Shown here: positions 21,985 through 35,242 of the stretch, in pieces | How positions within the stretch are numbered: the first letter of the stretch is position 1 | Layout of the letters: every line of letters starts with the position of its first letter | Assembly (NCBI GenBank): GCA_034440615.1 | Contig: JAOTOM010003826.1 | Coordinates: 79,501 to 143,500, forward strand | Direction: 5' to 3' | DNA: 64,000 nt | DNA from: Ashinkailepas kermadecensis | Taxonomy: Eukaryota > Arthropoda > Thecostraca > Neolepadidae | Translations under genes and position numbers: made by a program | Notes under the pieces: model-generated | Told to the model about the DNA's origin: nothing | Seen by the model: the letters and a program-made list of their open reading frames with translations, nothing else | Database searches by the model: none

Positions 21985-22285
21985 CAGTCATGCGGCACTT
22001 TCCGCCGCCATCTGTGTGGTCTGTCGGTCCTGCGGCACTTGCCCCGCCATCTGTGTGGTCTGTCGGTCCTGCGGCACTTACCGTCGCCATCTGTGGGGTC
22101 TGTCGGTCCTGCGACACTTGCCGTCGACATTTGTGGGGTCTGTTGGTCCTGTGGCACTTGCCGTCGCCATCTGTGGGGGTCTGTCGGTCCTGTGGCACTT
22201 ACCGCTGCCATCTGTGGGGTCTGTCTGTGCCTGTTCCGTCGGTCCTGTTCCGTCTGTGCCTGTTCCGTCGGTCCTGTGGCACTTG
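21985..22285. repeat. 39-40 bp minisatellite, about 6 copies
   Basis: GCCATCTGTGTGGTCTGTCG recurs at 22007, 22046 and 22086 and onward, ending in a CTGTTCCGTCGGTCC sub-repeat. Confidence 0.9.
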
Positions 22286-23049
22286 GCGCCGCTGCCCGTC
22301 CAAGGACGGCCTTCATTACCGTTTAGAATGTGTTTGGATTGACCTGTCTCTGACGGCGCCGGTTCACGGTCCGGCGGCCGACCGTGCTGGCGGCCGTGGG
22401 GCCCCACCCGACGGACGGCTCCCGGCCATTGTGCCCCCCCACCTGGTGTCCCCCCCCACCTGGTGTCCCCCTCGAGATGGTGGGAGCGGCTCGGATGGGC
22501 ACCGATGGGCGGGAGGATCACCCAGTGTCGGCGAAAGGTGTCTGTCGCAACGAGCCGTCCTCGGCGGCCGAGATACGCTGCCGACACGGCCTTCAATTAG
22601 GGCGCTGCTGGACTGGAGGGCCTCGTCGCCGGCCGCACCGACCACATGGCTCAACAGGATTCCATTTATATTTTTGTCGACTGGTGGGGCACACTGCTGG
22701 CGAAATGAGTACAAATGTAAATGGGAATGTATTGTTGTTCCGCGGTGTAACTTGTCCAAGGCCATGTGATCTCGCTATCATAAATGGGCTTGTTGTTCCT
22801 GTTTGGTTCGTGTTTTGTGGTTTTGTTTTGCAGGTCGAATCGCTACGTTCTTTGCTGCCCTCATTGTCGAAATTCGTTTACGTCTGTATTTGTTTAGTCA
22901 TTCGTCAGTGCGAAGCAAATAAGAAACTGTTGCTGTCGTCCAACTCGTTTGACTGTGTCGACCACATGGCGTGGCCACTGTCTACCGACAAGGGGCTCTG
23001 TCTATCAGTGGCCTTTAAAATGTGAGCACTATGGTCCCCCTGGGCCCAG
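22286..23049. other. no gene recognised
   Basis: Includes a C-rich doublet CCCCCCACCTGGTGTCC near 22433-22470. No domain-bearing frame. Confidence 0.4.
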
Positions 23050-23460
23050 GGGCCCTTCATATCGGCTTGGGACCCTCTGACAGCTAAGGGCTCTGCATGC
23101 TCAGTGTTCAGGGGCCGTCTTCGTTGGATCAGGGGCCCTCTTCCGGTCGGGCCCTCTACGCCAGTCCTGAGGCCCTTCCAGCGATCCAGGGCCCCTCCGT
23201 CGGTCTACAGGCCTTCTTGTTGGCCCGGACGAGGCCCTCGGCGTCTGCCCGTGATAACTCCGTCGACTCGAGGAAGTCTTCAGCATCGCCTCGGGACTCT
23301 CCATCAGCCCGGGACCCCTTCACGTCGGCCCAGGGGCTCTTCATGTCGGCCGTGGGGCTGTCACTGGTCGCCCAGAGGCTCCCTGGAGCGCCAAATGTAT
23401 TGTGTGCTTCGTCACGGCCTACGTTGAAACACGTGTTCATCGGCCCCCTTGTCCAAGGAC
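23050..23460. repeat. degenerate ~30-bp GGGGCCCT-type repeat
   Basis: Diverged units of the type AGGGGCTCTTCATGTCGGCC. Periodicity is weak. Confidence 0.6.
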
Positions 23461-24978
23461 CATGACCCCATGGCTTTGCTGGATCTGACACGGATTGAGA
23501 GTATGCTGTAGCGAAGGCTTTCGAATAATTGATAGTTTTAATAACCTTCAAATTATTGGTAGTCCGACACCAAAGACAAAAAAAAGCCACGCCGATGAAA
23601 CGAGACCTGAAACGGTGAAAGGTTCACCGTGCTTCAACTTTTGTCCGGCGGCCAAAACTGTCGAATATGACGTAATACGGCCAGCCGTTTCCCTCCGGTG
23701 TCCTTCAGGCTCACACTGCGACCGGACCGAAAAGGGACAGTCTCCTACCAATTATGGTCACACAAACTCCCCAAAGGTCTACAGGCGGTCCGGTCAGTTT
23801 TGGACCGGTGGATGTGTGAACCGGGCTTTATACATCTACAAGACAGTGAACATGGGACTTTCGAGAGGTGTACAAAGGAAATGGAATAGGAAGATGAAGA
23901 AATAGGAACGTTTACTTCGTGATGCATGTTGTTTTTGTGAGGAGAGAAGATTAAGATGTTTCGCAGGGGAAGGAAAGATGGTCATTGCAAAAATCTAAAG
24001 TATATCTGCATGAAGTTATCTTGTCACAAAAAAAAGAAAGATGAAGTGATTACGAATGAGGGCGAAGCCTGGGCGGATCTAATCCCATATATACACGACA
24101 AAGGCCCATCTGAGCCAGTCGACCCTGTCCGATCCGATCGTCACGCTTTTGAATCACTTCAGCTTCTTTGTTTTAGCGTTTGAAGTCCTAATTCCTGCAC
24201 TCAGAATTAGGCATCGTCTTTTGATTTGATTTTTTCAACTGTTTTGACCACACTATTTCTGTAAGTGTGCACATTTTTTGTTCAAAGAAGAGGGTTTATG
24301 ATGAAGACCCTTGATCAGTGGCGGTTCAGCCCGCTCTGGCTGAGGGACAGCCAGCCGTGCGTCGGTTACGTGTTTGTGTTGTCACGTGACCTGTGACCCC
24401 GCGTCCAGGCGACCGCTTGGCCAGCGTCAGTCCGATGGAAAGCGCCGCGCTGAATGATTGTGGGTGACGCAACTGAACGGAAAGACTAGAGCATAGCACA
24501 GCGTGACCCCTGTTATTCTGGCAGTTCGGCATAGTGTATTTCAGCTTCAAATACGTTCACCATATTCGGCGGAATGCGGATCGGCCAGATTTCTGCTTGG
24601 TCGGCTTGATTAAGCCGGTGCCGGCTGAATTTACCCGATGGTGCCCGATCCTGTGCCTGGAACATGGGAGAACTGTAGCACACCTCTTGCCCGCTCTCGT
24701 CCAGCGCCCCTAATGAAACTTTATCCTGGTAAATAGCATGAAATATTCCCAATATTCTGTTCGTTGGCGGTTGCCTGACCCCTCGACATTTCTCATGCCC
24801 CGTTCTGGCTGCACTATTGCCCCGTTGTGAGCTTGGATATTCCATGTCATTGGTGAATGCTTTAACCACATCTCGAGATTGGCTTAGTTATAGGATGATT
24901 AATAGGATGTACATACATACATTACATAGGATACATACATACATACATAGGATGTACATTTGCGGCATCTCATCTGAT
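23461..24978. other. no gene recognised; CATA run near 24910-24955
   Basis: A 136-codon open frame at 23495-23905 has no recognisable domain. CAGTGGCGGTTCAGCC near 24317 is reminiscent of DNA-transposon ends, but no partner end was found. Confidence 0.35.
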
Positions 24979-25262
24979 GCAGTCAACGGTTCCCTGGTCC
25001 GTGCGCATAAGCATAGGGACCCGGCAGTCAACAGTTCCGTGGTCCGTGCGCATAGGGATAGGGACCAAGGCAGTCAACGGTTCCGTGGTCAGTGCGCATA
25101 TGGATAGGGACAAGGCAGTGAACGGTTCCGTGGTCCGTGCGCATAGGCATAGGGACACCAGGCAGTCAACGCTCCCGTGATCCGTGCGCATAAGCATAGG
25201 GACCAGGCAGTCGACGGTTCCCTGGTCGGTGCGCATAGGCACAGGGACCAGCAGTTAACTGT
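24979..25262. repeat. 45-bp minisatellite, about 6 copies
   Basis: GCAGTCAACGGTTCC recurs every ~45 bp (24979, 25024 and onward). Units share GTGGTCCGTGCGCATA and end GGGACC. The array closes with a TTTCCG hexamer run. Confidence 0.92.
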
Positions 25263-26199
25263 TCCGTGGTCCGTTTCCGTGGTCCGTTTCCGTTTCCGTG
25301 GACCACAGAGTCAGCCGAAACCTGTCCCCTACAATGTTGTGAGATTTAAGTACAAATCGTAGGACGTTGCAGGGGCAGGGTCTCCTTAAGAAGCCCCCAA
25401 CTCAATTGTAGTTTACCCCTAAGTCCACTATGTGATGCGTATGGTTTGTTCATCTTATACAGCTCTGGTGAGATTCGTTGCAGTAGTAGCCATTTACCCC
25501 AAGGAGCTGCAACTTCTATAAATTGAAATTAAGGCATAGTCCATCCAGCGTATTGGAACTGTCTCTTGAACCAAGGTGAGTACAACATCAGAAGGATGCC
25601 ATGGTGAAATTCGAATTTTAAGCTAAGGAATTTGGTTCCTGATTTACTGTAAATGCATAGATGTAGATACTCTAGATCTAGCTGAGTAGCAAGGTATTTG
25701 TTTTGTTTTTTAATGAGACGAGAAAGTCATTTGGCTATGTTAGCCTTCTGGAATGCACGCGACCTAGAATCTCCCTCCTTGGGAGCACTGTCGACAGATG
25801 CTGGTCGGTGGCACTTGACGCACTGCCGGAGCCGGGGGGAGGGGGGGGGGGCACGTCGACGGCGTCCATGGCGCCCTGCCTCTCATTGTCGCGTCTCGTT
25901 ATCCAATTGAGACGGAGAGTGGTGGCCTAATTCCGCGTGATTAACTGTCATGCTCGGTATGGGCGGTGGGTGCGCGGGACAGCGTGGCCGACGGTGGGGC
26001 GACTGTCTGGTGGCCAAGTCACCGCCGGCTCGTGCGGCTGTGTGTGCGTGTGCGTGTGCGTGTGCCCCAGCGGCCAATGGCTGGGGTCGACGCCCGCTGC
26101 CATCCGCCCGCCGTCCTTCCGACACCGTCCAGTGCGGCCGGAGAAAGTTAGCACGCTGGGCAACACTTTCGGATTTATTTTTGGCGGCGTCCGCCGCAC
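25263..26199. other. no gene recognised; GC-rich from 25800
   Basis: Contains a G-run near 25835-25850 and a GTGTGC run at 26040-26062. Open frames here overlap on both strands. Confidence 0.4.
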
Positions 26200-26370
26200 C
26201 ATCGACTACCGGTCATTGATCCCGAACCACCAACTTCCGGAAATTGATCCCGCACCACCGACTGCCGGACAGCGATCCTTCACCACCAACTGCCGGGTGG
26301 TGATCCTTCATCGCCGACTGCCAGACAATGTTCTCGCACCACCGACCGCCGGACATTGATCCCGCACCAC
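26200..26370. repeat. 30-bp minisatellite, about 5.5 copies
   Basis: Units of the type CATTGATCCCGCACCACCG followed by ACTGCCGGA, with several substitutions each. Confidence 0.85.
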
Positions 26371-26596
26371 CGACTGTGGAGCTCGCATAGGCGATTAGCC
26401 ATTTCTAAGCTATAAATATACGCATGCTCTCGCTTGCCTGTTCCAAAGGTGCCTTTCTCTCGCGAGCCCGACCGGTGCCGCACCCGGGCGTGGCCCGCTG
26501 TGTTTGTCATGTCATATGACCGAACGACCGATCATATGACCATATATCCAGGGCAACTACTCCACTGCATAGTGGTGTCCACTGTTATAACGAGGA

Positions 26597-26662
26597 ATGG
26601 GTGCTACATAACCAGTGGCAGTTGATGCGTCCCTAAACCCAAATAATCAATCAAGCAATCAA
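26597..26662 (+). mobile_element. tail-only SINE/retroposon, older copy
   Basis: It matches the family tail (GGGTGCTACATAACC ... GATGCGTCCCTAAACCC) and ends in AATCAATCAAGCAATCAA. The stem is GGGTGC/GCGTCC, held by G-T wobble pairs. No clean target-site duplication was found, suggesting age. Confidence 0.7.
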
Positions 26663-27012
26663 TGCTAGAACGAGACAAACCAATGTATGATGGCGACTGT
26701 ACTAGAGCTTCCAACTTCGGAGCCACCAAATTCGTATAGAATGTGTTTGATGCAACCACATGCTTCTTACGGGTTCTTGGCAAAGTCGGATGGGTTTTCG
26801 GGTTCTGAATACCTGCCACACTTTCAATGATGAACAACTAAATTTAAAGGAATGGCGAATCTTTTTTGAAAACGAAGTTGAATTACTTCTTGAAGCGTTA
26901 CTCCAAAACTAGCAGCAATCAATAAAAATTACAATCGGTTACAAATTACAGTTACAATTTGGTTTTTACAATTATTTGATGCCCAAAATTGTTTTTTTTA
27001 TGTTAATCTACT

Positions 27013-27173
27013 GGGGACGAGTGGTCTAGGGGTAAGATGCTCGTCTCACAATTGAAAGGTTGTGGGTTCGAGTCTCACCTGTCGCTACTCTTCGCCCGCG
27101 ACCAATCGGCGTGAGAGATTGGCGACGCTACATGACTCAACGGTCGACGTGTCGTAAAACCAATAACCAACCA
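27013..27173 (+). mobile_element. full-length SINE, tRNA-Pro-like head (type D)
   Basis: The head carries GAGTGGTCTAGGGGTAAGAT (box A, resembling tRNA-Pro; tentative) and GTGGGTTCGAGTCTC (box B). The central and tail parts, CGCGACCAATCGGCGTGAGA and GGTCGACGTGTCGTAAAACC, match the type B SINE although the head differs. The end is (AACC)n. Target-site duplications ATGTTAATCTACT (27000-27012) and ATGTTGATCTACT (27174-27186) differ at one base. Confidence 0.92.
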
Positions 27174-27406
27174 ATGTTGATCTACTTACCAAATGGATTT
27201 TGCCAAAATAATGGTGAACATGAAAGTGCTTGTTTATTTGAACCAAGCTCACGCATTTATTTCAGTTTTAGAAGTGCGCAATATGTAACATGACATTCGC
27301 TTCCTGTCTATCTTCATCGCTCGAATCATATCTGCTCCGATAGCAATATGAAGCTTCGTTTTCGTGCAAAAGCGTTTCAGTGATCGATACGTTGGACCCG
27401 CCAAAT

Positions 27407-27575
27407 GGGGAGGGGGTGGTAGCTCAGTCGGTAGCTCATCTCGATCGCAAGATTGTGGGTTCGAATCCCGCAAGCGGCGGGATTACGGAATCCGCCCGCG
27501 ACCAATCGGCGTGAGAGGTTGGCGACGCTATATGACCTAGCAGTTGAATACGTCATAAAAGAACCCAAGGTCCCA
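27407..27575 (+). mobile_element. SINE, tRNA-Lys-like head (type B), older copy
   Basis: It has GGTAGCTCAGTCGGTAGC, GTGGGTTCGAATCCCGC, the shared central segment, and an end AAAAGAACCCAAGG. The head has lost a few bases, the 3' stem base is mutated (TACGTC), and no target-site duplication is evident. Confidence 0.85.
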
Positions 27576-27917
27576 CCAACGGGACCAAAACGTGAAAAAT
27601 TTCGTGAAAAATTAGTGCCTTTTTTCTGTATGCATCTTTGCGTCACAAACGTTATCCACTCTTCTTACTGGGATACGGTCAATGCCCAAGAACACGAGAG
27701 ACGGCCTGAGACTGGGAGACGGGCGGTAGTGCTGGCTGGAGCCATAGTTCATCAGCAGAGCAGTAAGTTGTGCATCGGTAATTTTCTGGCGGTTTCTAAT
27801 TTGCTTGGATCATTTAAACGGAATGGTGTAGGATAGTGTGAAGCATTGGCGTCGCTACCGCTACTGTCCGTGAAGTCCTGACCCCACCTGGAAAACTGGT
27901 AGCTGTATACTGTTAAC

Positions 27918-27919
<2 letters not shown>
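27576..27919. other. no gene recognised
   Basis: Nothing supported. Confidence 0.4.
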
Positions 27920-27967
<48 letters not shown>

Positions 27968-28125
27968 ATGTATGTATGTATGTATGTATGTATGTATGTA
28001 TGTATGTATGTATGTATGTATGTATGTATGTATGTATGTATGTATGTATGTATGTATATATGTATGTATTTATATATATATATATGTATGTAGCTATATA
28101 TATATATATATTTGTATATATTCCA
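27920..28125. repeat. compound (TA)n-(T)n-(TATG)n microsatellite
   Basis: TA repeats (27920-27953), a T run (27954-27967), about 22 TATG units to roughly 28058, then mixed TA/TATG units. Confidence 0.97.
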
Positions 28126-28235
28126 CAGTACATTTTACTTCTTTGCACATGAGTTCCATCTATTATAGATGAATGAGTATTTTCGTGACCTGAAATAGCA
28201 GGCATTTCTCAGGCCGCTCGTGATCCCTCAAGTTT

Positions 28236-28424
28236 TCATGTGTGACCAGGATGAACATGGTGCTTGCGACACAAAAGCATTTTCCAACCGTTCTTGACGT
28301 GTGTGAGCTCATCCGTTTCTATCATGGATCCCACCATGTATTTGGCGACGGTTTGCCCCCTCAAGCTCCCAAAAGGGGGTACCAAAATTCCGGACTCCCC
28401 TTTGCCAAGTTCTGGATCCGCCAC
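28236..28424 (-). mobile_element. possible DNA-transposon end fragment
   Basis: Read on the minus strand the segment begins CAGTGGCGGATCCAG, a sequence type common at the ends of hAT-like and other cut-and-paste elements, followed by G-rich TGGGAGCTTGAGGGG. No matching opposite end or 8-bp target duplication was found, so this may be a fragment. Confidence 0.3.
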
Positions 28425-29589
28425 TGTAAAGTTTTGTATGAGAAGCTATTCCAGCGTGTCTACGCTTGGAAAAAAAATGTCTTTGTTTAGTGTTTATTGT
28501 TGATTGTTGTTTGTTGTTCACAATTTCCAACAGCATATTCAGCCCTTTACAGAAGTCATGGGCTAAAATGCAATTTTGTTTTATTTGGATCATGCCTGCT
28601 GTTTTTATTGTTCTATAATACGAAATTATCCAACCTCAATTTTTGTTGCTATCCATCAGTTTGCCGTCGAGTTGTCGACCTGTGCTGTCCTTTTGCTATT
28701 AGCTTCAACCGTCAAATTATCTGAACTTCACCAAATGTACCGAAGCGTGTTGCAGAATGTTCCAGCCTTCTTCGTTAGTTATGAGCACCCAATATGAAAT
28801 CAAATGCCTACGATGTCATGAATCCGGTTTTGACAAATCGCATAGTCCGGTAGGCCATGATGTAACCGCATCGATGCTGGTATACGATGTTGAAACCCAG
28901 GAGGATAACGATATTAAAAGAAAGTTCATATGTCGCAATTTTGGTCATTTCAGCCCCTTGGCCCACAGCATTCGGCATTCCACCAGTTCGTTGTCGAGAT
29001 CAAAATCAGGGTGCCGAAGCTTGGTTTGCTTCATGGAATTGTGAAAGGTTTTATTTGGAGCATGTCGATGATCCGCGGCATTTCCACTTGCCTGTGCTCT
29101 ACGAAGCAAATTGCTCTTATCTGTAGCAGTTCAAAACATTGGCATTGTTCTAATCAATGGCAAGTTATAGGTGCCAGCCGATACTTGGGCGCACTAACAA
29201 AACTGAGGTATCTAGCTATGCGAACCATAGAAACGAAAATGCGATTTTGTCATGCCAATGCTGGAGGAGCATTGAGCATGTGAACACTCATGCATGCAGG
29301 AAATGGGATGAACTGAAGGTGAACACTAGCGATGACCAAGACGGTAGGTTGCAAGCCTGAAGCTGTTCAGCTATCATTCAGGGCTCCGCCGAGGTCTTAC
29401 TTTATTACTCATGATACTTCATCACGTATTGATGGCAGTTGCGTTTAGCGTCAGATATGTGGTTCACTTCCCCCCCCCCCCTCTGCCTCCTATGGTGTGC
29501 ATTGTTGAGCTAAGCCGTCACCGGTAGCGTGAGTCAATGTTGTGCCCAATACGTCCGCCCATCGCTCGTAAGGTCCACATACGACGATA
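28425..29589. other. no gene recognised; poly-C near 29470
   Basis: Several open frames of 67-117 codons overlap at 28757-29360 on the + strand, but none shows a domain I recognise. A decayed mobile element is possible. Confidence 0.35.
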
Positions 29590-30010
29590 CACCAGCGCGG
29601 GGACTGTTGGTGTGCCGGCGCCCGTTGTCGGTGTACTGGAGCCTGTTGGTTATGTGCTGCTGCCTGTTGTGGTGTACCGAGGCCTGTTGTTGGTGTACCG
29701 GGGCCTGTTGTCGGTGTACCGAGGCCTGTTGGTGTACCGGGGCCTGTTGTCGGTGTACCGAGGCCCGTTTTTGGTGTACCGGGGCCTGTTGTCGGTGTAC
29801 TGCAGCCTGTTGTTTGTATGCCTGAAACTGTTAGTGGTCTACCGGGCCCTATTTGTGGTGTGCCAGGGCCTGTTGTTGGTGTACCAGGACCTGTTGTTGG
29901 TGTGCCTTGACCTGTTGTTGGTGTACTGGGGCTGTGGTCTGTTGGTGCTGTGGTCTGTCGGAGCCTGTTGTTGATGTACCGGGACCTGTGGTTGGCGTGC
30001 CGAGGCCTGT
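29590..30010. repeat. 21-bp minisatellite, about 18-20 copies
   Basis: Units of the type GTGTACCGGGGCCTGTTGTC, with several indels. The 7-codon period keeps frames open on both strands. Confidence 0.92.
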
Positions 30011-31204
30011 TATTGTCCTGTCGGCGCTGGAGCTTGCTGGCCACAAGCGGCGTCGCCTGCCGGACAGGCGTGACGACATGGCGCGCCTGGTCTGCTCAGC
30101 CGGCCGTCACGCGTGCCGGCTGGCGCTCCTGACGGACGGCCGACGACGGCGTCACGTGTCGCCGCACGCCGGCCGACGCTGGTGTCACGTGTTGCGCCTC
30201 AGCTGTGATATGGGGACAGGGGGACGGGTGGAGCGAATTCCCCTGGGGCAACGAGTAGCGTTGTCGTGCCAATCGCCCAGCTCCTGAATGAAAATTGTGC
30301 AATCGTGGGCACTTGTATTTTCTCGCCCCACCCAGCGGCAGATTGGTATTACCGAAATTATTCGAAATTATCGAATGGATGAAACAACTATGCCCAACGG
30401 CGTGGGAGGAGGGGATTTCAATAGAAATAACCTAAACAAATATGCCTTTCCCCAAAATGTGGACTTCCCTCTTCCTTCCCTCCCCCATAGATGAAACCTT
30501 GCCCACACTCATTTTGTTTTGTCCATGCACCAGTAGTTTCCACTGAATAGTTAGCATGAAGGATGATGCAACATAGGATGTGTAAAGCAAAAAGTAAAAC
30601 TTGAACTCCTGAGTTACAATTGGACCCTGTTGAAAAATGCTCGTAAGCGGAAATGCCGCCTTGAATATCTTTTCGTGAGCAAAGATTAAAAGCACTTCAT
30701 CAAGAATATTCGGATAGAAATTGGTAAAAATAAATAATAGTGCACCTTTATTTGATTGTTAGCTCATATCTCATTATGTCATTATTAACTAATCATTGTA
30801 CTTTATATATAACATATATCTCATTATTAACTCATTGTATCATTATATAATGTCAATTCATTAACTGGAATGCGAAACGTATCGAAAAAGTTATCACGGT
30901 TTCAAAAGCGTGATGGTCAGGCCGGGTGGGGACGCTCAGATGAGGTTGTGTACCAGAGACGCAGTCGTAGACTGGATCAGGCTTTGCGCTATGCTTCGCA
31001 TCGTGTCCGACTTGGACGGCCGAGGCGAGGCGAGGCGCAGCGCCGGCCGTCCGCCAGCGTCACGTCACAGCGGCAGTTTCCACGCGTCGGCGAGCTGGCG
31101 CATACGTAACCTGGCCTTGAATCGGCCGCGCCACAATGCGGCCGGCCCCACTCTCGCTCGGCGCCACGCGGCGCTGCCCTGCGTCGCGAGACGGAGCTGA
31201 GCGG
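30011..31204. other. no gene recognised; CpG-rich at both ends
   Basis: CpG-rich at 30015-30250 and 31010-31200 with an AT-rich middle (30300-30870). No domain-bearing frame. Confidence 0.4.
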
Positions 31205-32010
31205 CGCACGCCGGGTCACTGCTTCCGGCCACACAGCCAGCCCCACCCACACGTCACACCCCCTGGAGGCACTCTCAGGTCGGTCACACAGCCAGCTCCA
31301 CCCACACGGCACACCCCACTGGCGGCACTCTCAGGTCGGCCACACAGCCAGCCCCACCCACATGGCACACCCCACTGGCGACACTCTCAGGTCGGCCACA
31401 CAGCCAGCCCCACCCACACGGCACACCCCACTGGCGACACTCTCAGGTCGGCCACACAGCCAGCCCCACCCACACGGCACACCCCACTGGCGACACTCTC
31501 AGGTCGGCCACACAGCCAGCCCCACCCACACGGCGCACCCCACTGGCGACACTCTCAGGTCGGCCACACAGCCAGCCCCACCCACACGGCACACCCACTG
31601 GCGACACTCAGGTCGGCCACACAGCCAGCCCCACCCACACGTCACACCCCCCTGACGGCACTCTCAGGTCGGTCACACAGCCAGCCCCACACACACGTCA
31701 CACCCCACTGGCGGAACTCTCAGGTTGGCCACACAGCCAGCCCCACCCACACGGCGCACCCCACTGGCGACACTCTCAGGTCGGCCACACAGCCAGCCCC
31801 ACCCACACGGCACACCCCACTGGCGGAACTCTCAGGTCGGCCACACAGCCAGCCCCACCCACGTCACACCCCACTGGCGGAACTCTCAGGTCGGCCACAC
31901 AGCCAGCCCCACCCACACGGCACACCCCACTGGCGACACTCTCAGGTCGGCCACACAGCCAGCCCCACCCACACGGCACACCCCACTGGCGACACTCTCA
32001 GGTCGAAAAG
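31205..32010. repeat. 56-bp minisatellite, about 14 copies
   Basis: TCAGGTCGGCCACACAGCC recurs every 56 bp (for example 31331 and 31387), with small deletions in some units. The period is not a multiple of three, yet all three forward frames are stop-free, so a 305-codon open frame cycles through them. Confidence 0.95.
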
Positions 32011-34554
32011 TTTGCAATGCCCCTTACCAGGAAAAGTACTTAGTTGGGCATGAGTGCCCTTTTCTTATCCGGGTGACCTAATTACGTTAAATTCCAGGAC
32101 TGAGAATTATGCTTTCCTTGTTAACGAAGTGGACCTTGGCCTCCTCGGCCACCATTTTGTGTCGCCTCTGATCAATGGATACCACAAACACGAGTCTTGG
32201 CAGTAGTGTCGGAATCCTCCTGACTGGCCGTTTTCTGCGTGTGTACGTGTACAGACCACGATGATCGGCGGCTGCCTAGCCCAACTGGGCTGATCTGAAC
32301 ACCACACGGGTCACAAAATCTGGGTCAATCCGCTCCCAAGCACCACCGGCGGCCGACCGTGTTGTGCAATATCAGCTCAATACGCCCGCGTGCAACAGCG
32401 TCGAGCTGATATGTGTTTTGTCTGTCAGGCAGTCGTGCATAATAATCATCCGGTCCGAGTATGCACGCGGCAGTTCAGATGACCGGTCCTGCGAGATGCG
32501 TCCAAGGCATGTCATCCCAAGTCCCACGCATAAGATATCCTCTGCTCGGTCTGATGGCTGGCTACGGCTGGTGAATTGCATGAGGGCTGATGGGGGTCAA
32601 GTTCGTATTCACTTGTTTCCACCCGGGACGAAGTTCTGGCTTCCAGAATTTTGTAGTTTTCGAACTTTTGTCCACGCGAATTCCACGATCCGCGATCTTG
32701 TACGACTTTTTTCCCCAGATGTACTTTTGTCAGAAGAACGTTTGTGGTGCGACCTTTTGTCGTGCGCGAAGTTGTCCTATGAACGATTGTTTGCGTTTGC
32801 AGAGCACTGCAATGCGAACATTTTCCGACGAACTATTGCTATACGACCTTCTGCTGGAGGACCGATTGCAGCCAGTTTTTGAGTGCGTGTATTTCAGCGC
32901 TCTTGCACTCTTTGGTATTGACATGGGAGAACGTTATTTTTACTGAAGATCCTAACTGAATGTTTTTAAACGATATCCGCTTTCCTGTGCGATTTTTGTC
33001 CCATGTGTATTTTTGGCAGAAGAACGTTTGTGGTGGTGATACTCATCTTTAAATATTATTAAACCCAAATTAGATCTATATGCGGTTTATGTGGCTTTCA
33101 ATAGGTCGTTGAAAGTTGGGCAGGTGTAGTTCGAAATGTAGCTACATTGTATCCTGCAGTGCAAGTAACAGCTATGACCGAGATATGCTCAGTTGCGAAC
33201 AAGCAGCTAATTATCCTTTACTTTACTTTCTGCCATCTTACTTACTCGGTACCCCGGATCAGCTTTAGCACTAAGCTACCGACTCCCCAACAGTGGGAGT
33301 TCTATCACATGGGCGTTGACTGCATTTTGTCGGGAAAGAACACCAGCCATTATGCGCTTGGTAAATCGAATGCACAGAACCACAAGTGAATGATTGTAGT
33401 AACAAGCCATGCACATTGCAATTTCAACCGACTCCAAGCGACTGTAACGTATATCCGACCTCAGAAACACGAAAAAGTATAGTCGTAGTTTGTTGCCTCC
33501 TTGATCTGTAAGAAAGTCACATGTCTAGGTTTATTTGGAGTGTCCAAAACGTTCCATGGATGATAAATGTGGTCTTGAATATATTGATTTGTTCCCTGAA
33601 TTTGTTTCTGGACACGGACGAACAGAAGTTCGCTTCGTGTAATCACAGTCGTTCCAGAGGGAGTTCGTGCCGGCCGCGAAGCGGCTTGCGGTCGGCGTGT
33701 GTGCTGCGGCGAGGTCGGCGCCGCTGCTCGCCGTGCCGAGACGAGGCACGTCTGGGGCGGCGAGATGTCGTCCGCCGGGGCGGCCGACTGCAGCCCAGTG
33801 CGGCCGAGCTGGCTGTTGCCCGGGGCGGTATCGTGCAGAGCATTGCCGGCCGCCGTCACTGGCCCGGCGGCGCGGCCTGGCCGCCAGACCGGCGCCACCG
33901 CCCCCCTGCTGGGTCATTACGCCACTTGGCCACACACGCACATGCCAACTGGCCTTGTCCACCGCTAGCCAGCGCGGCGGTCGGAGACGACGTCTTGCTC
34001 TCATTTCCAGCCACGGCTGCCAGCACCTGTGTAGGGCGTGAAACGGTGTCCGACAGCTGACTCGTCGGTGGTTCTGGCTATAATGGGTCGAGCCCTCCCA
34101 TTTGGTTTCTTGTAACCGTGAAACTCTGATGCTCTGTGCTTTTGTGCTGTCAATTCAGAATTCTGTTTTCAATTCCGGCGTACTGCTCCGTTTATACGAA
34201 AATCGGGCATGTAACAACGCGATCCGATCTAGTCCGATCCCGTCCGACCTGAACTGGCATGCTTTTTACGACTCCTTTCACTTTGCATTGTGATGCTTCT
34301 AGTCCTTTTAATTTTTCGCTGTGAATGAAGCCTGCTCGTTATTATTTTATCCATCAAATTCACTACAATATTTCCTCTGAAGTGCTTGAATTTCGTGTTC
34401 GGAGGTTTTTGGTGATGATGCTTCCGCTACTGGTAGGTGGCGCGACGCAATCCGTAGTGACCGCGAGCACGTCATACATAACGTTATCTTCCATGATTAA
34501 AGCTGTTGAATATCAAAATTTAACGATGTTTATTTTTGGTAAAGAAAGCAGCAC
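32011..34554. other. no gene recognised; CpG island about 33640-34050
   Basis: A 172-codon open frame at 32364-32882 has no recognisable domain. A ~40-bp segment with CAGAAGAACGTTTGTGGTG at 32730-32752 is repeated near 33018-33040. The CpG-rich block at 33640-34050 is open in several frames on both strands. Confidence 0.4.

Positions 34555-35242
<688 letters not shown>

Noticed and set aside
31136..32053. 305-codon Pro/His-rich frame
   Set aside because: Read-through of a 56-bp array in rotating frames.
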